A DNA stretch of 64,000 nt from the NCBI GenBank assembly GCA_029834535.1, contig JAQMWT010000366.1, positions 209,501-273,500 on the forward strand, written 5' to 3'. Positions 9,494 to 20,637 of this stretch are shown here, piece after piece; position 1 is the stretch's first letter; each line of letters opens with the position of its first letter. Both the position numbers and the translations under genes were made by a program. The stretch is from Chrysophaeum taylorii (Eukaryota; Sar; Pelagophyceae; Pelagomonadales; Pelagomonadaceae). The notes under the pieces were generated by a model. That model had not been told where the DNA came from. It did no database searches and was given only the letters and a program-made list of their open reading frames with translations.

Positions 9494-11230
9494 TCACGAA
9501 GTGAGGTAAAGAGCACGAAGCCGGAGGAAGGAAGGAGCTTTCGTACTGCGGGTGAAAATGTCGCTAAGATTGTGAAGGCGGGGTATGTGTTTGAGATCAA
9601 TGATGTGGTTGCGATGATATTCGGCGGTACTGTAAAAGCGAATGTCAATATGGCGGGTGCGCCGTGTGAGACATTGGAGACGGACTTGGGTGACGGTGGT
9701 GCTATTATCGACATACATTGGGACCGTGTGACGAGGGAGATCAAAGTCATCAAAAAATTTGAGAAGCCAAGAGAGCTCAGCAGTAGCAGCGTAAAGAGCG
9801 AGCAATTCAGCTTCAAAAGAAGAGCGAGCAAGTAAGTACTGCGAGCGGGAGCAGTAGGCTATCATAGAGCCAGCAAGGAGAAAACAAAAACCAGTTGTAG
9901 AGTGGCGGTCATCAGGGTCGTCGGCCCAGCTGGAGTCGGAATAACCACAGAGACGAAGGGTAGAATCGCGACCAAGAATAAGGGCAAGATCCTGAGAACC
10001 GTTAAGATAACGCAGAGTGTGGGATAAAGCGTGCCAGTGGGGTTTACCAGGATTGTGGGAAAAACGCGCACACTGATTGACGGACCAAGTGATATCAGGG
10101 CGAGTCATGATGGAGATGAAGAGGACACAGCCAACAATACGGCGAAAAGGGATGCGCGCCATGAAAATGTGATCTGGAGAACCAGGAGTAGGACAATCAG
10201 CCGCAGAAAGATGAAGACCTTTCGGAGCGGGAGTGATTTCGGGTTTACTGTTGATGAAGCGATGTTCGGTAAGGATTTCATGGATAGCATGGGATTGGTC
10301 AAGAGTGAGGGTTCTCCGAGGGCGATCACGCGTAATGCGAAGACCAACGTAAGTGGTGAGATCAAGCTCATTGACGTCAGTGAAAGCGCGGAAACGGAGG
10401 AAAAAGGCTTGGTAATGGCCAATGCAATGACGAGGGTGCGCCACAAGAAGATCATCAACGACAAGAACGAGACGTAGGACAACGGTAGAATTAAGCACGA
10501 GCTTGTAATTGCAAGTGTCACCAGATCCGCGGACGATGCCACAATCATTGACAAGGAAGCGTTCCAAATAAAGCCACCAATTGCGACAAGCTTGTTTGCA
10601 ACCATACAAAGAGCGACGGGGCTTGTAAACGATTTTGGAACCATCGGTGGGTTGGCGAGGAGCATAGCCTTCGGGTGGCCAGACATAGATGTCTTCGTCA
10701 ATGGGAGCTTGGATAAAAGCGGAGCTGACATCCAACTTGTGCAAATCCCAGTCATGAACAGCGACAAAGGTTAGAAAGAAACGGATCGTGACGATGTTGG
10801 CAACCGGGGGGTAGGTGTCATGATAATCAATGCCGTGAACCTGGGTGTAACCGCGGACGACGAGGCGAGCCTTGTACGATTTGAAGCGGCCAGAGTCATA
10901 CTTCTTGCGGAGGATCCACTTGAGGGTACAAATGTTGCCAGAAAAAGTCGAAGGAAGGCGAATAACATCCCAGCAACCAAGCTGACCAAGAGAGCTGTAT
11001 TCTTTAGCGATGGCTTGCAACCAGCCAGGACGCTCAGGATTGGTCGGAGCTAAAGCTTCACGTAAATGGGTGGAAGTAATAGTAGTTTCGTCAAGGTCTG
11101 AATACTGAGACATTTCTTCGGAAGCAGAGTAATAAACGTGCGCATGGGGATCAACAAGGGTGTTAGCTAAACAAAGGGGAAGGAACACATAATGAACTAA
11201 CAAACGAAAGCTAACAGAAGAGACATACAA
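9494..11230 (-). pseudogene. pol: Copia-A reverse transcriptase and RNase H
   Basis: This is the 3' half of the polyprotein, 578 codons after the nonsense site, opening with TTG and in the same frame as the upstream frame. RT blocks: LKWILRKKYDSGRFKSYKAR, TQVHGIDYHDTYPPVANIVT, LHKLDVSSAFIQAPIDEDIY and RRSLYGCKQACRNWW. The catalytic box is LVLVVDDLLV (near 10440-10470), with Val where copia elements have Tyr of YVDD. RNase H follows with YSDSSWADDPDDRHSTTGF, SFEAELLAL and VDNSTT. It would normally be cut from a Gag-Pol precursor and act in cytoplasmic particles. Confidence 0.85.
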
Positions 11231-11320
11231 AGAGTTACAGGAGGAAACAGAAGCGACAGAGGAAACAGAATCGACATTGTGACAGGATGAAACAGAATCG
11301 CCCGTATAAAAGTTTGTTGG

Positions 11321-14050
11321 TTAATGTAACGCGCGTTGGTCGACTTTGCGCGGTCGGCCCCGTCTGGCTCGACGTAATGGTGCACGTTTCGTATTGTCAG
11401 ATAACATTTGTGTATTGTCCAGTGACGGTTGAGATATTGTTTCAGGGGTGATCAGTCCCGATAAGGCCGGCTCCGGAGCATCAAAAACAGAAGACGTGGG
11501 CGCGACGGCGGAAGATAAACGAGGGTCGCAATAAAATAAGTCAGGAAAACGAGAATCCACTAGAGACGGAGGAAGGGGTTGAGAGGACAGTGACTTACGC
11601 AGAGCGAAATTTTCGTCAAAAACAACATCAATCGAGGTGTGGATGACAGGACCTGTGGGGCGTTGAAGCAATATGCGATATCCAGGGCCTGCAGAGGGAT
11701 ACCCAATGAAGATACCGGTTATAGCTTTGGTAGGCCATTTGTCGCCAGTGAGAATTGCAGCAGGACAGCCCCAAACACGAAGAAAATCGACACGTGGGAG
11801 AGTTTCATGTAGCATTTCATATGGCGTCATATATCCAGGATTAGAGGCATTTGGCATACGCTCAGAGATGAAGTCAGCCGTTTCCATGGCCCAACGCCAA
11901 AAATCAGGTGGACGGTGCGCATGTACCAAAAGAGTGCGAGTAATATCAGCAGTTGCGCGATGAGAGCGTTCCACAACACCGGAAAAAGCGTGCGCCTGTG
12001 AAGTTTTGGACTGAGCTGCAGGAGCGCGTTTAAGCGCGATGTTGTTGCCCAGACAGAAGGTTTCGAATTGGCCCATAAGAGAGCGGTCACGATCGGTGTA
12101 GATGAGGGCAATGCGATATCCGAATGGGCGAACCACGGTAGACAGAAAAAGTTCGAGTTGACGAGCGTTCGTAAGGGCATCGTGTCGTGGAGCAAAGTAA
12201 CGCGTGCGGCGGCGCGTATGATCATCGACAAACGTGAGGATCGCGCGATCTTGATATATGAAGGATGGGACGCCGGCAAACATGAGATCGGCGTGAATAA
12301 TAAGGTAGGGGGCAACGGCACGTGGACGAGACAAAGGCTCGGAGGAAGGAGGCGAAGTGGAAGCGGAAGCATGAGCTTTACGTTGGCCAACATGCGCAGC
12401 ATGCATTTTACCGAGAGCACAAGCAGGACAAAAAGAAAGCGACGCGGAGCTCGGGAAAAACGGTGCGCCAACAGCAAGAGAAGACAAACGCCGAAGATAG
12501 GGAGGACTATAATGACCAAGACGAGCATGCCAAAGGTCGAAGGTAAGTTGAGTGCGTTGAGACACAGCGGGAAACGCACAAGGGTCATGGACACGGGGGC
12601 AAGAAGAAAATGCCACAAAAGGTGAAACGTAGTCCGCGTAGGGCGCAGCGGTCGTATTGCCGATCCAACAGACGATCAAAAGAAGACCACAGCGACGAAG
12701 CAGGGGAATAACGTGATGCGTTTGGCGGTGACGTAAAATACGTTGCGGATAAGCAGGGCCAACGGCCTGAATGGTGTGGCAATCGTAACCAACTTGCTCA
12801 AGGGCATGATCCGAAAGAATCCGTTTGTCACCAAGGCCAGGAGAGATGAGGGTATGCGGGAACGCGACATGGATACCATGAGGGGCGGAAAGAGTGGGTG
12901 CAGGAGAAGGAAAACCACGATTGTCAAGAGGACCAATTGAAGGAAACGTTAAGTGGGCAGTGCCGGAACCGGAAACCAAGCCAGTGCCGAGTGCAGAAGT
13001 GATGGAGTGATGCTGAGTATTGTCAAGGTCAGTGAAACCAGAGGGAGAGTTAAAAAGGTTGACGTTGGCGCCGGTATCATAGACAACGAGACGAAGGTTG
13101 GTGCTGTGAAGGTAGTCGCGCTCACGAGCGGTGAGCAGAGCGGTAAGGGCATTGGTGGAGGAAAGGACTTGGTGAATGGAGGGAGATATGGAGAGAAGAT
13201 GGAAATTGAAAGACGGGTAGGTGGGTGCAGAAAGGGATGGGTCAGGAAGGGTGACAGCGGTGGAAGGCGGGACAGAGGGTGTGGTGGAGGGTGGCAACGC
13301 AAGGAGCGGCGGAGAGGATTGAGATGGAGGCAAGAGTGGAATGGGGGCGGAAAGATAGTTTTGGTAGAAGGGTGGATGGGGCCTAGGTGGGTATTGGGGA
13401 TTGGACCGAGGTGGGTATTGGGGAGTTGACCGACGTGGGTATTGGTAGTGATGCCGAGGGCGGGCGGTGGCTTGTGAGAGCAAATAACGCTGGCGCTTGT
13501 GACAATCTTTCTGGTGATGGCCAGGAATACCACAAAAGTGACAAAGATCAGTATGGCGTGGGCGCTTGCGATGGAAACCACGTGAAGATGAAGGATTACG
13601 GAAAGATGATCGAAAAACCGGGCGAGGGCTAGAACGTTGTTGAGAGCGCAAAGCATTGAAGCGATGAGGGTATTTATCAGAAGGATGGTTGGGACGACCG
13701 TAAAAGTTGGAACGTTCACGATGACGGGGACTTTCACGGAACGTAGCATGGACATGCGCAGACTTGGTCTGAAGATAATCAAAAACTTTACTGTGGAGGC
13801 GATCAACAAAACCATCATATGTGCGCAGTTTAGGATCAAGTGCAATGAGATCCTTAGACAAGAGCGAGTCGGGGATTTTCGTCTGAAGCAATTGCAATGC
13901 AAGTGTGTCAGGGAAATCTTGATGATGCCGAGCAACTTGAACACCAGTGATGAGCTTGTTAAGAAAAGACTCAAGTTCATCGATATTGTTGCACACCAAG
14001 GAATGTAGTGAAGCAATTGCAGACTGAGCAACACGATCTCCATGGCCCAT
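11321..14050 (-). pseudogene. gag-pol: Copia-A gag (C-terminal part), protease and integrase
   Basis: 909 codons. Gag continues from the frameshifted 14058-14375 segment. A CCHC knuckle (CHFCGIPGHHQKDC, about residues 168-182) is intact; a second one upstream is degraded to NFYGRPNHPSDKY, but is CNFCGRTNHPSDKC in Copia-C. Protease has the D(T)GA box (VVYDTGANVN, about 322-330). Integrase has WHARLGHYS with CPAC (zinc-binding), then HADLMF, IYTDRDRSLMGQFE and VVERSHRATADI for the DDE triad. The frame ends at TAA (11321-11323): copy B reads CAACAA where this copy has CATTAA, and the downstream RT frame is in phase, so one nonsense change splits the polyprotein. Confidence 0.85.
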
Positions 14051-14057
14051 GTAAACA

Positions 14058-14375
14058 TCAGTAATGCGCTTGTAAAAAAAACCGCGTGAAGTTCATATCG
14101 CGGTTTTCACGGATATCCGCACGATCAGTATCATGCATTGGTAGCGCCATGAAGAGTGCACTGTACCAGCGTTGCTGCTCGAGACCAAATTCTTCTTCAG
14201 AGCAGCCAGAGGCGGAAATGCTAGTCCAAGTGTCAGTGGTCAAGATAATGCGATCACCGGTGGAAATGATCATGTTTTCCAGGCGCCGGGTCCATTGGTG
14301 AAAAAGATGTCGCTCACCACTGAAGGCATCGAGTTTTTGCGAAAGCTTGCTATCCTTAATTTCGATCGAAGACAT
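14058..14375 (-). pseudogene. gag: Copia-A Gag N-terminus, cut off by frameshift
   Basis: The most plausible start is the ATG at 14375; the open frame upstream begins with GTG. The segment (SSIEIKDSKLSQKLDAFSG ... RLENMIIST) resembles the N-terminal domain of copia Gag. It runs out just after a run of eight T on the element strand (near 14083-14090). Removing one T would join it to the next frame, so the likely lesion is a one-base insertion. Confidence 0.7.
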
Positions 14376-14483
14376 GATAAACGATAACGAACCGAACACG
14401 TAGCAATGAACTGAAGCCGAGGGGGAGTCGTCGTTATCCGTGAAGTCAAGCAGTCGTTCGACCGCGGTGGACACCTGGTACCA

Positions 14484-14579
14484 TGTTACGAATGGAATGA
14501 GGCGTTAGACTAGCGATAAGAGAAAGACGCATGGATACTGGATACGTGGTGCAGGGGTAAGTGTCATAGCTTCCTCACA
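14484..14579 (-). repeat. 5' LTR of Copia-A
   Basis: 96 bp, TGTGAGG...GTAACA on the element strand, followed by the TGGTACCAGG primer-binding site. The first five bases match the 3' end expected of an initiator-Met tRNA; copy C's site, TGGTAGCAGG, matches better. Confidence 0.85.
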
Positions 14580-14584
14580 GAGAC

Positions 14585-17500
14585 TGTTCTACCATCCATT
14601 TTTTTTAAAAGACAGTAAAGTAATGGTTTACGAGTAGATAAAGTAAAGCAACTTTTGGGGATTTTTTTTTGCTACGACCGACAAAACGTTCGTTCGCTTA
14701 ATGCACTGAAACGCTGCTGGCTTCGAGCCTATTATTTCACGAGGTTTGCAACTCCCACCCAGGCTCGAAGAGCCAGAATGGATGAGCGCAACAAGGAAGC
14801 ACCAAGAATACGAAGGACATGCGCGCAGAGGGGAAGACGAATAAAGCAAGAACGCTCATTGTCATCAGAGGAAAAGCAAAGGCAGAAGAAAAAAGGGAGC
14901 AGGGCAAGAAGGAGTGACGCAAGGAGCTCAAAGAGGGCGAGGGGAAAGAAGAATAGAAGAGAGTAGCCGTAGGCGTGGTGATGAAAATAATAATAAATAA
15001 AATAGACACGAGGAGACGACGACGCTAAGCGACGAAAGCAGCATGATGCCAGACAGAACTCCCAAACAGGCCTCTCCATAATTTGGTGCGGGCGAGGCGG
15101 CCAAATTTATATCTCGCGAGAAGACGAGACAACCACACGTCATCAGCATCGACGTCACGAGCAACAAGGATGTCAGTCTATAAGCGCCGCCGTCGGCAAA
15201 CGACCGCGTACTACGAAGTCTTATAAGCAGCGTCGGTGCCGTATGCGAAGGGTAGGGCAGACGAACGTCGTGGTCGTAGATCAAGCGCGAGAGCAGTGCG
15301 GGAAGCAGAGCGACGTGAAGACAACCAGTCCTATAAAGTCAAGCTGGCAAGTACAAGCGGATCGAGCAGCAGAGTCGCCACATTTAAAACTCTGTGTCTC
15401 GCCGTCGCCACAAAGTGGGATGTGGGCAGGTAGTCAGAAGATGGTGTCTGACAAGAAGGGACTCGGAAGAGCCAGGGCGGCGACAACAGCGACGCGCGTG
15501 ATGTCAGGGACAACATTAAAACCCCAGGCAGCAGAGCGCTGTCGGGTGGCTAATTGCGCCACGAGGAACTTAAAACCTGCATGGCACGCGCGCCACGAAT
15601 GACTTGCACGGGCCGACAAAAGATGTCCGGAAGAGCGAATCGAGAGGACGGACGTCGGCAGGCTCGTAACGACCAAGGCGCGCAATGCCAAGCTGCGTCA
15701 GCAAAATGGAGCAAACCCCATCAAACAGACGGCGCCGCTGGAAGGTGAAAAACCAAAGTCGGCCATGGCAGAAATGCGTGCAAGAAGGGTCATCCGCTCC
15801 ACACCGGCCACGCGCCGCAAGGCCATCAGCAGCAAGATGTTGGAGAGACTCGACAAAGGTGAACTGGGAAGAAGAAGGAGACTTGCGACGTTCCGGGTGG
15901 CCTTGCACCCACTCGAGGTCAAATGAACCAAAATGTGTCGTTGTAGCGTGGAGTGAAAGTGCGCAATCTCATCCCAAATATCGCTGGATGATGTGGCTGG
16001 CACGCGCTGGGCCAGAATGTGCGAGCACAGCGCCTTTTTATTGTCAAGAGCAGCTTTCATCACAGGTAACCTTCGAGGGAGAACATCACGAAGGGACCCA
16101 AAGTGCAGCTTGTGCGGCGGCATAGATTCTGCCCATGACCTCAGCACGATACGCAGATAGAGTTCCAGGACCGGGAGCGACCCGCAAAGCGAAAGTGTAG
16201 AGCCAAAGGATCGAAAATGGCAACAGCAGCTCCGCCCTCACCGTTGGACACGGATCCGCCACTGGCCACGTAGAGACACGATCGTTGGGCGGTGTCTAGG
16301 ACTACAGACATCAAGCGCAGAACGAGGCGTTGCCCACATAGGAAACCGGGCGGCGACAGTCGCAGCGTAGGTGCCCGAACCGAGGTCGGGGGGAGAGTGG
16401 AGGACGTGGGAGGCGGAGTTGGATGCGCGGCGGCGGGTATGGAAACAAGTAATTTCGTTACGCATTGCAGCGGGACTTAACGGCAAGGAGAGTTTGGTTC
16501 CCTCCCGATGAAACTCGCCAGCGGGGCGGCGGCGTTTTGAACACGGGAAGGCGACGCATACCGACGCAAGAGACCGTAACGGCCGTGGCTTTTCGGGGGG
16601 ACAAACCATGCTGCAGGATCCCAGTCAAGTGACAAATCATAGGGAAGCACGCGAAACGGTCGCACAGACTTTGGGGTAAAAGGGTACTGGTCACCGCCAG
16701 CGCATAAAAGGATGCGGGTGTGTCTGCCGCGGCCCGTGACACCGTGTGGATACGACGCTCGTACCAAACCCCTTCGAGTTTACCGTCAGCTGTGCCTACA
16801 TGCAGCTCGCGGTGATATGTCCGAGATTCCAATTCACAGACAAGCGCGCTATCACCATCCGTGTCTTGCACCTCAACTATGCTCAGGTGCCAGGCCGTCA
16901 AACATGCACGAGGCAACGTCACCACGGATGATACCTGCCACGGCGCGATCGGCCCGGAAAAATTCGGGCCCAACAAGGCCGGCAGCATCCACGTGGAGTA
17001 ATGTCTTCAAGCGCGCCACGAACCAAGCACGGTCCACCGCTGAACGAGGAATGCATGCGTCATGGAAGGTATATCCGTCAGCCGCGAGGAAGGAAGGAAG
17101 GAAGTGGACCACCAGACCTCGTTCTCGCGTAACACCCGCTGCAGCTTGATAATATCAGGGACCGGCCAACCAACAGCGAGCGCAAGATCGACAACAGTGT
17201 GATCAGATGGAGCTGCGGAGCCAGGGAGCGGACCACCCCCAGTAAGTTGCCCATCATTTGCACTGGCCCATACGATGGTGCCCTCCACCCACCCGAAACA
17301 AACGTGTGCGATCCGTGGCAATAGAGGTGATCCTTTTGGCATTCGCAGCATGGCTGGATTCGAAGACGGGGGAACTGGCGCCAAAACGCATTTGAGCCTC
17401 TGACGAACGAGCGCCTCAATCTAATAATGAAAAGAAAGAACAAACGAACAGCACCAGACGCTCAAGGGCGATGGACCGGCACGCAGCACGAAAGGGGTTT

Positions 17501-17700
17501 GTTTGTTTGTTTGTTTGTTTAAGGTTGTGGGATTTTTGAGAAGGTGAACTTGCTGGAACTTGTTATAATAGTAATAATAGTCTGAAGGGGGGGTAATATG
17601 ATGCTCGAGGAGGATGGACGTTGATACAAGCGAGTTGCTGCAGTAGTCACTCTACTCTAGTCTACTCTAAGAGGGGGCAAAATTTTTTGCGTCGACCTGG
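14585..17700. other. 3.1 kb without intact genes, containing relic R2
   Basis: 14585-15050 is A/G-rich with no recognised feature. About 15050-17430 is a degenerate minus-strand coding relic, whose 16130-17430 part matches R1. Then come a (GTTT)n run (about 17499-17520) and 180 bp of unassigned sequence. Confidence 0.6.
15050..17430 (-). pseudogene. Relic R2: degenerate unidentified coding sequence
   Basis: Short minus-strand frames follow each other with shifts and stops. Examples: DHTVVDLALAVGWPVPDII (about 17200), FVARLKTLLHVDAAGLVGPE (about 17000), ALVCELESRTYHRELHVGTA (about 16820), LPYDLSLDWDPAAWFVPP (about 16640) and SAYRAEVMGRIYAAAQAALW (about 16140). Composition and order suggest one ancient protein of several hundred residues. 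Relatedness to R1 shows it is multicopy. No domain was recognised; a transposon origin and a decayed host gene family are both possible. Confidence 0.45.
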
Positions 17701-18549
17701 TCAAAGAGGCAATAGGATTCGCTTTTTGAGTTTCGAGCGCACGGATAGACGGTTGGACTTGTCGACGAGTTTGTCGCGGGCCGCGGCGATACCCCTATCG
17801 TCATCACCACGACGAGATCGTCTGCGCTTCGCAAGAATCTCTTCGTCGTAGGCTTCGGCCACCGTGAGCATCTCGAGTTTCGGCTTTTTTCGCAAGGGTA
17901 ACTCTAGGCGGGGCGCGGTCCGTTTCTCCGTCCTAGATGATATCCGCACCGGCTCTGCTTTGATTCGCTGGCGCTTCTTGGAAGACCGCAAAAATTCAGC
18001 CTCTATCTTGGTGGCTTCGTGCTCGGCGATCGCCGCGAGTACCTCGGTTTCCTCGAGCTCGACCAAATCTGATATAGAGTCGAACTTTGCGCGCCACAGC
18101 GGCGCACGCTTGCCGGACGAATCGAGGAAGCTCGAGTCCGCGCACCAGGCGACAATCTTGCCGTGCGACCGGACCCTCGTCTTCCCGAGCTCGTCCCAGA
18201 GCTGTCTGGAGATTCGCGACCCGATAAACTCCGAGCCTTCGTCGCGCCATCGCTCCTTTAACATTCGCTCCTTGCGCTCGTCGTCCGACGCCTCGTGGAT
18301 CGTCTCGACCGTGCGTTCCCGCCGCTTCAGGCAATCGAGCTCGAACAGAACGCGCCGTCGTTGGACCGTGGCAAGAGATGGACACCGCGATACAATAAAG
18401 TCGGAAACTTCGTCCGTTGGCGCCTCGACGAGGAAGGCCCCGCTCAGGTCGAACCGCTGCACGGCATCGCTCACGGCGGTGTACGCCCCCTGCTCGCCCA
18501 ATCCCCTCACCTTTGCAGCAATCTCGCTACTCGACGAACCGGCGCCCAT
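17701..18549 (-). CDS. Probable nuclear protein with SAM-like and Tudor/chromo-like regions
   Basis: The frame opens at a GTG (18555), but the first ATG is at 18549, giving 282 residues. Residues about 20-80 look like a sterile-alpha-motif helix bundle (VSDAVQRFDLSGAFLVEAPT ... QRRRVLFELDCLKRRE). About 120-180 resembles a small beta-barrel of the Tudor/'PTM' kind that reads histone marks (WDELGKTRVRSHGKIVAW, then APLWRAKFDSISDLVELEET). The C-terminal third is basic, with nuclear-localisation-like clusters (SSKKRQRIK, LRKKPKLE, AKRRRSRRGDDD). A chromatin role is inferred; domain calls rest on eye alignment. It is a single open frame with no TE sequence inside. Confidence 0.6.
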   Translation of the reverse strand: MGAGSSSSEIAAKVRGLGEQGAYTAVSDAVQRFDLSGAFLVEAPTDEVSDFIVSRCPSLATVQRRRVLFELDCLKRRERTVETIHEASDDERKERMLKERWRDEGSEFIGSRISRQLWDELGKTRVRSHGKIVAWCADSSFLDSSGKRAPLWRAKFDSISDLVELEETEVLAAIAEHEATKIEAEFLRSSKKRQRIKAEPVRISSRTEKRTAPRLELPLRKKPKLEMLTVAEAYDEEILAKRRRSRRGDDDRGIAAARDKLVDKSNRLSVRSKLKKRILLPL

Positions 18550-18555
18550 CTTCAC

Positions 18556-20145
18556 CTCCCAGCCATTCGCTGATCAACGGCGAATCCAACGGACGCCGAA
18601 TGACTAATCCTGTGACGTCCTTCCTTTGGCGACTTGCACCCATTATCCGTCCAAAAACTAGCCCTCTAGAGGGGGGGGTGGCGTCTTTTTGTCGAGCAAA
18701 AATGTGAATAGAGCTAGAAAGAGACACCGAGACCGAGCGATTTTTTTTCAAGTTATGATACTTTTTTCTTTGAACTTCAAGATCACCGACGTAGATCGTC
18801 ATAATCATTACCCTCCCTCAAGGTTCTGCGTGCACACGCGCGAACTTCATTTCCCCTAATCATCATCAACAACCTTCTTGACGTGGCGTGACACTGTGTT
18901 ATACCCTTTTTATTATTACATCATCCCGGTTGTTGTTGCGGTGGTGGTGGTGGTGGTCAGAGCCTTGGACTCACTCCTCGAAGGCCGGTGGCGGGCCGAG
19001 CTTGAGGCGATCGCGCAGCGCGGCGTCAAAACGTTGGGCCTTCCTTCAACGTGAGCCTGCTGCGGCCTTTGAAGTCCTTCCCGGGCGAGGTACGTGTACA
19101 GTTCTATGATGGTGTGCGAGGCGAGTCGTAGGTGTTTTACTTCAGCTCTTCCATCGCGCGCGCGATCTCGTCTTTCTTCTGCTGCGCATCGCGTACCTTG
19201 GTGGTGTCGTGTCGTGTCCTAGGGCCTGCACCAGCGAGACGCCGCTCGAAAATTCTTGATGAAGCCCGGGACCCGACAGCTTAACCTCGTCGACCTCGCC
19301 TCTCTCAAAGGCGACGATGACGTCGTTGAATTGCTTCACGACCAAGGTTTTTTAAATGGCGTCGGGTGTCGGCCGGAAGTTTGCGAGCGCGTTCCTGATT
19401 GATGTTGGAGGATCGCCGTGTTTGCAGTTGGAGTTCGGAGACGCCAGCAACCCCTTTGTCGCTCGAGAGTCGTTTTTCGTAGGGTATACGTCGGACCAGT
19501 GGCGTCGATTGGTGCGTCATCCACGCGGAGACGAAACTTCGGCGGCATCGTCGAGCACAGAGCACACGACGAAAGAACGAGTCGGTATTATCCAGTCGCC
19601 TGGGGGCTCGGTGGTGTGTGCCGATGACTTGGTTTCCTGGATCCCTAAAACAGGCCGCGGGGAGCGACGCTGCGCGCCAAAACAAAAGTGCCAGATACAT
19701 AAAGGTGGTTTCGTCGCTCACAATGACCAGTGGTGTCAACCGAATCCCACCCGTCGCGTTTCTTGCTCTTGAGGAAGCCTAGGGCGAGTACGACCATGGT
19801 GCTGCCTGCTGGTACGCTGGGACCGGCGGGACCTTCGAAGGATGCTTTTTGTCGCCGAACGCTGCTTCAAGCGAAAAGGGTTGGCCATCGGAGACAGACG
19901 AAGATTTTGATTTTTTTGCAAAGCATGGGTGCACGACGTCACGAGGGCAGTAGAGAGAGAGAGAGAGAGAGAGAGAAATAACCAAGGGGCTCATCTCGGG
20001 GAGAAGGTTGTGGCCCATCCAGCCAGACGATGTGTGCCCTCACCATTATAAGCCCCGAAATGCATTTACTTATAAGAAGAAGAGTGTTACGTCGTCGATC
20101 CCGGGCGCAAGCAAACAAACAAACAAACTTGTGTGGTGAGAGTGG
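18556..20145. other. 1.6 kb gap with a broken minus-strand gene relic
   Basis: 18556-19140 shows only T/A-rich sequence and a GGT trinucleotide run (about 18940-18957). 19142-20000 holds a relic coding sequence (separate entry). A (GA)n run lies at about 19953-19977, a CAAA run at about 20112-20126. Confidence 0.55.
19142..20000 (-). pseudogene. Unidentified gene relic with frameshifts
   Basis: Fragments in different minus frames look protein-like: KKSKSSSVSDGQPFSLEAAF near 19890, MPPKFRLRVDDAPIDATGPT near 19540, and FNDVIVAFERGEVDEVKLSG near 19310. The last is followed by a tandem ACGAC/ACGAC (about 19207-19217) that throws the frame off a credible C-terminus (KVRDAQQKKDEIARAMEELK, stop at about 19140). 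The overlapping plus-strand frame at 19356-19772 is the alternative reading. Introns were not assignable. Confidence 0.35.
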
Positions 20146-20556
20146 CTAGTTATCGTCGTCGTCGTCGTCGTCGTGTTCCATGCCGTCGTCGTTGGTATAC
20201 GTAGAGGAGCAGCGCACGATGGCACGGCCGATCGCTCCAATCCAGTCATCCTTCTCTTTTTCTGTGTCGGCGTACATGAGGTAGGTTGTGTCGGGGGTCG
20301 AAACCTCGAGGGCGTTCCTCTTGTGGGCCTTGTACTCGGCTGACTTGACGGTCATACAACTCGCGAGGTCGATCATCCCATGGGGAGTAGAGCTTTCGTT
20401 TTTACTAAAGAAGAGCTTACTCTGCTTGAGGATAAAATAACGCCGACGCCAGTCCTTGAGCCAGACGCTCTGCTTGGTGAGCCATCCCTGAAAGTCGGGA
20501 TTCGACGTGTCGTACCGGATCCCCGTGTTTGGGTCCACGTACACGCGGCGACTCAT
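20146..20556 (-). CDS. Small PH-domain protein
   Basis: 136 residues from ATG at 20556. One pleckstrin-homology domain fills residues about 22-118: FQGWLTKQSVWLKDWRRRYF (strands 1-2 with the basic phosphoinositide-binding loop), KLFFSK, GMIDLASC, ALEVSTPDTTYLMYADT and the C-terminal helix with its Trp (EKEKDDWIGAIGRAIV). Size and layout resemble the stand-alone plant PH1 type, which binds phosphoinositides on endomembranes. The tail is an Asp run encoded by a GTC trinucleotide repeat, likely length-variable. Its start is 81 bp from the divergent gene at 20638. Confidence 0.85.
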   Translation of the reverse strand: MSRRVYVDPNTGIRYDTSNPDFQGWLTKQSVWLKDWRRRYFILKQSKLFFSKNESSTPHGMIDLASCMTVKSAEYKAHKRNALEVSTPDTTYLMYADTEKEKDDWIGAIGRAIVRCSSTYTNDDGMEHDDDDDDDN

Positions 20557-20637
20557 CCCCGATGAATGATTTCCTTTCTACTAATAACCCTCCTCGTATT
20601 GTCTCTATAACCCTCGTTTTCAAGAAGAAAAAACAAA
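20557..20637. promoter_or_regulatory. Putative bidirectional promoter
   Basis: Only 81 bp separate the two divergent start codons, so core promoter elements and both 5' leaders must lie here or overlap the genes. The stretch is T/C-rich on the plus strand (TTCCTTTCTA, CCTCCTCG, CTCTATAACCC) with no clear TATA box. This is inferred from spacing alone. Confidence 0.35.

Larger units (their letters stand above)
9219..14579 (-). mobile_element. Copia-A: near-complete Ty1/copia LTR retrotransposon
   Basis: Reading on the minus strand: 5' LTR (14579-14484), primer-binding site TGGTACCAGG (14483-14474), gag, protease, integrase, reverse transcriptase, RNase H, a pyrimidine-rich 3' leader, 3' LTR (9317-9219). 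The integrase-before-RT order defines Ty1/copia. Flanks carry GAAAC (9214-9218) and GAGAC (14580-14584), a 5-bp target duplication with one change. It sits beside an (ATT)n tract (about 9191-9213). Two lesions inactivate it: a T-run frameshift in gag and a nonsense change before RT. Confidence 0.9.

Noticed and set aside
14069-14095. Programmed frameshift at the T-run in Copia-A gag
   Set aside because: The run resembles a -1 slippery site, but continuing the polyprotein needs the other direction (+1, i.e. one base fewer). A simple insertion mutation explains it better.
19356-19772. 138-codon plus-strand frame as a real gene
   Set aside because: No recognisable domain, and the minus strand gives a more protein-like series of fragments; neither strand is convincing.
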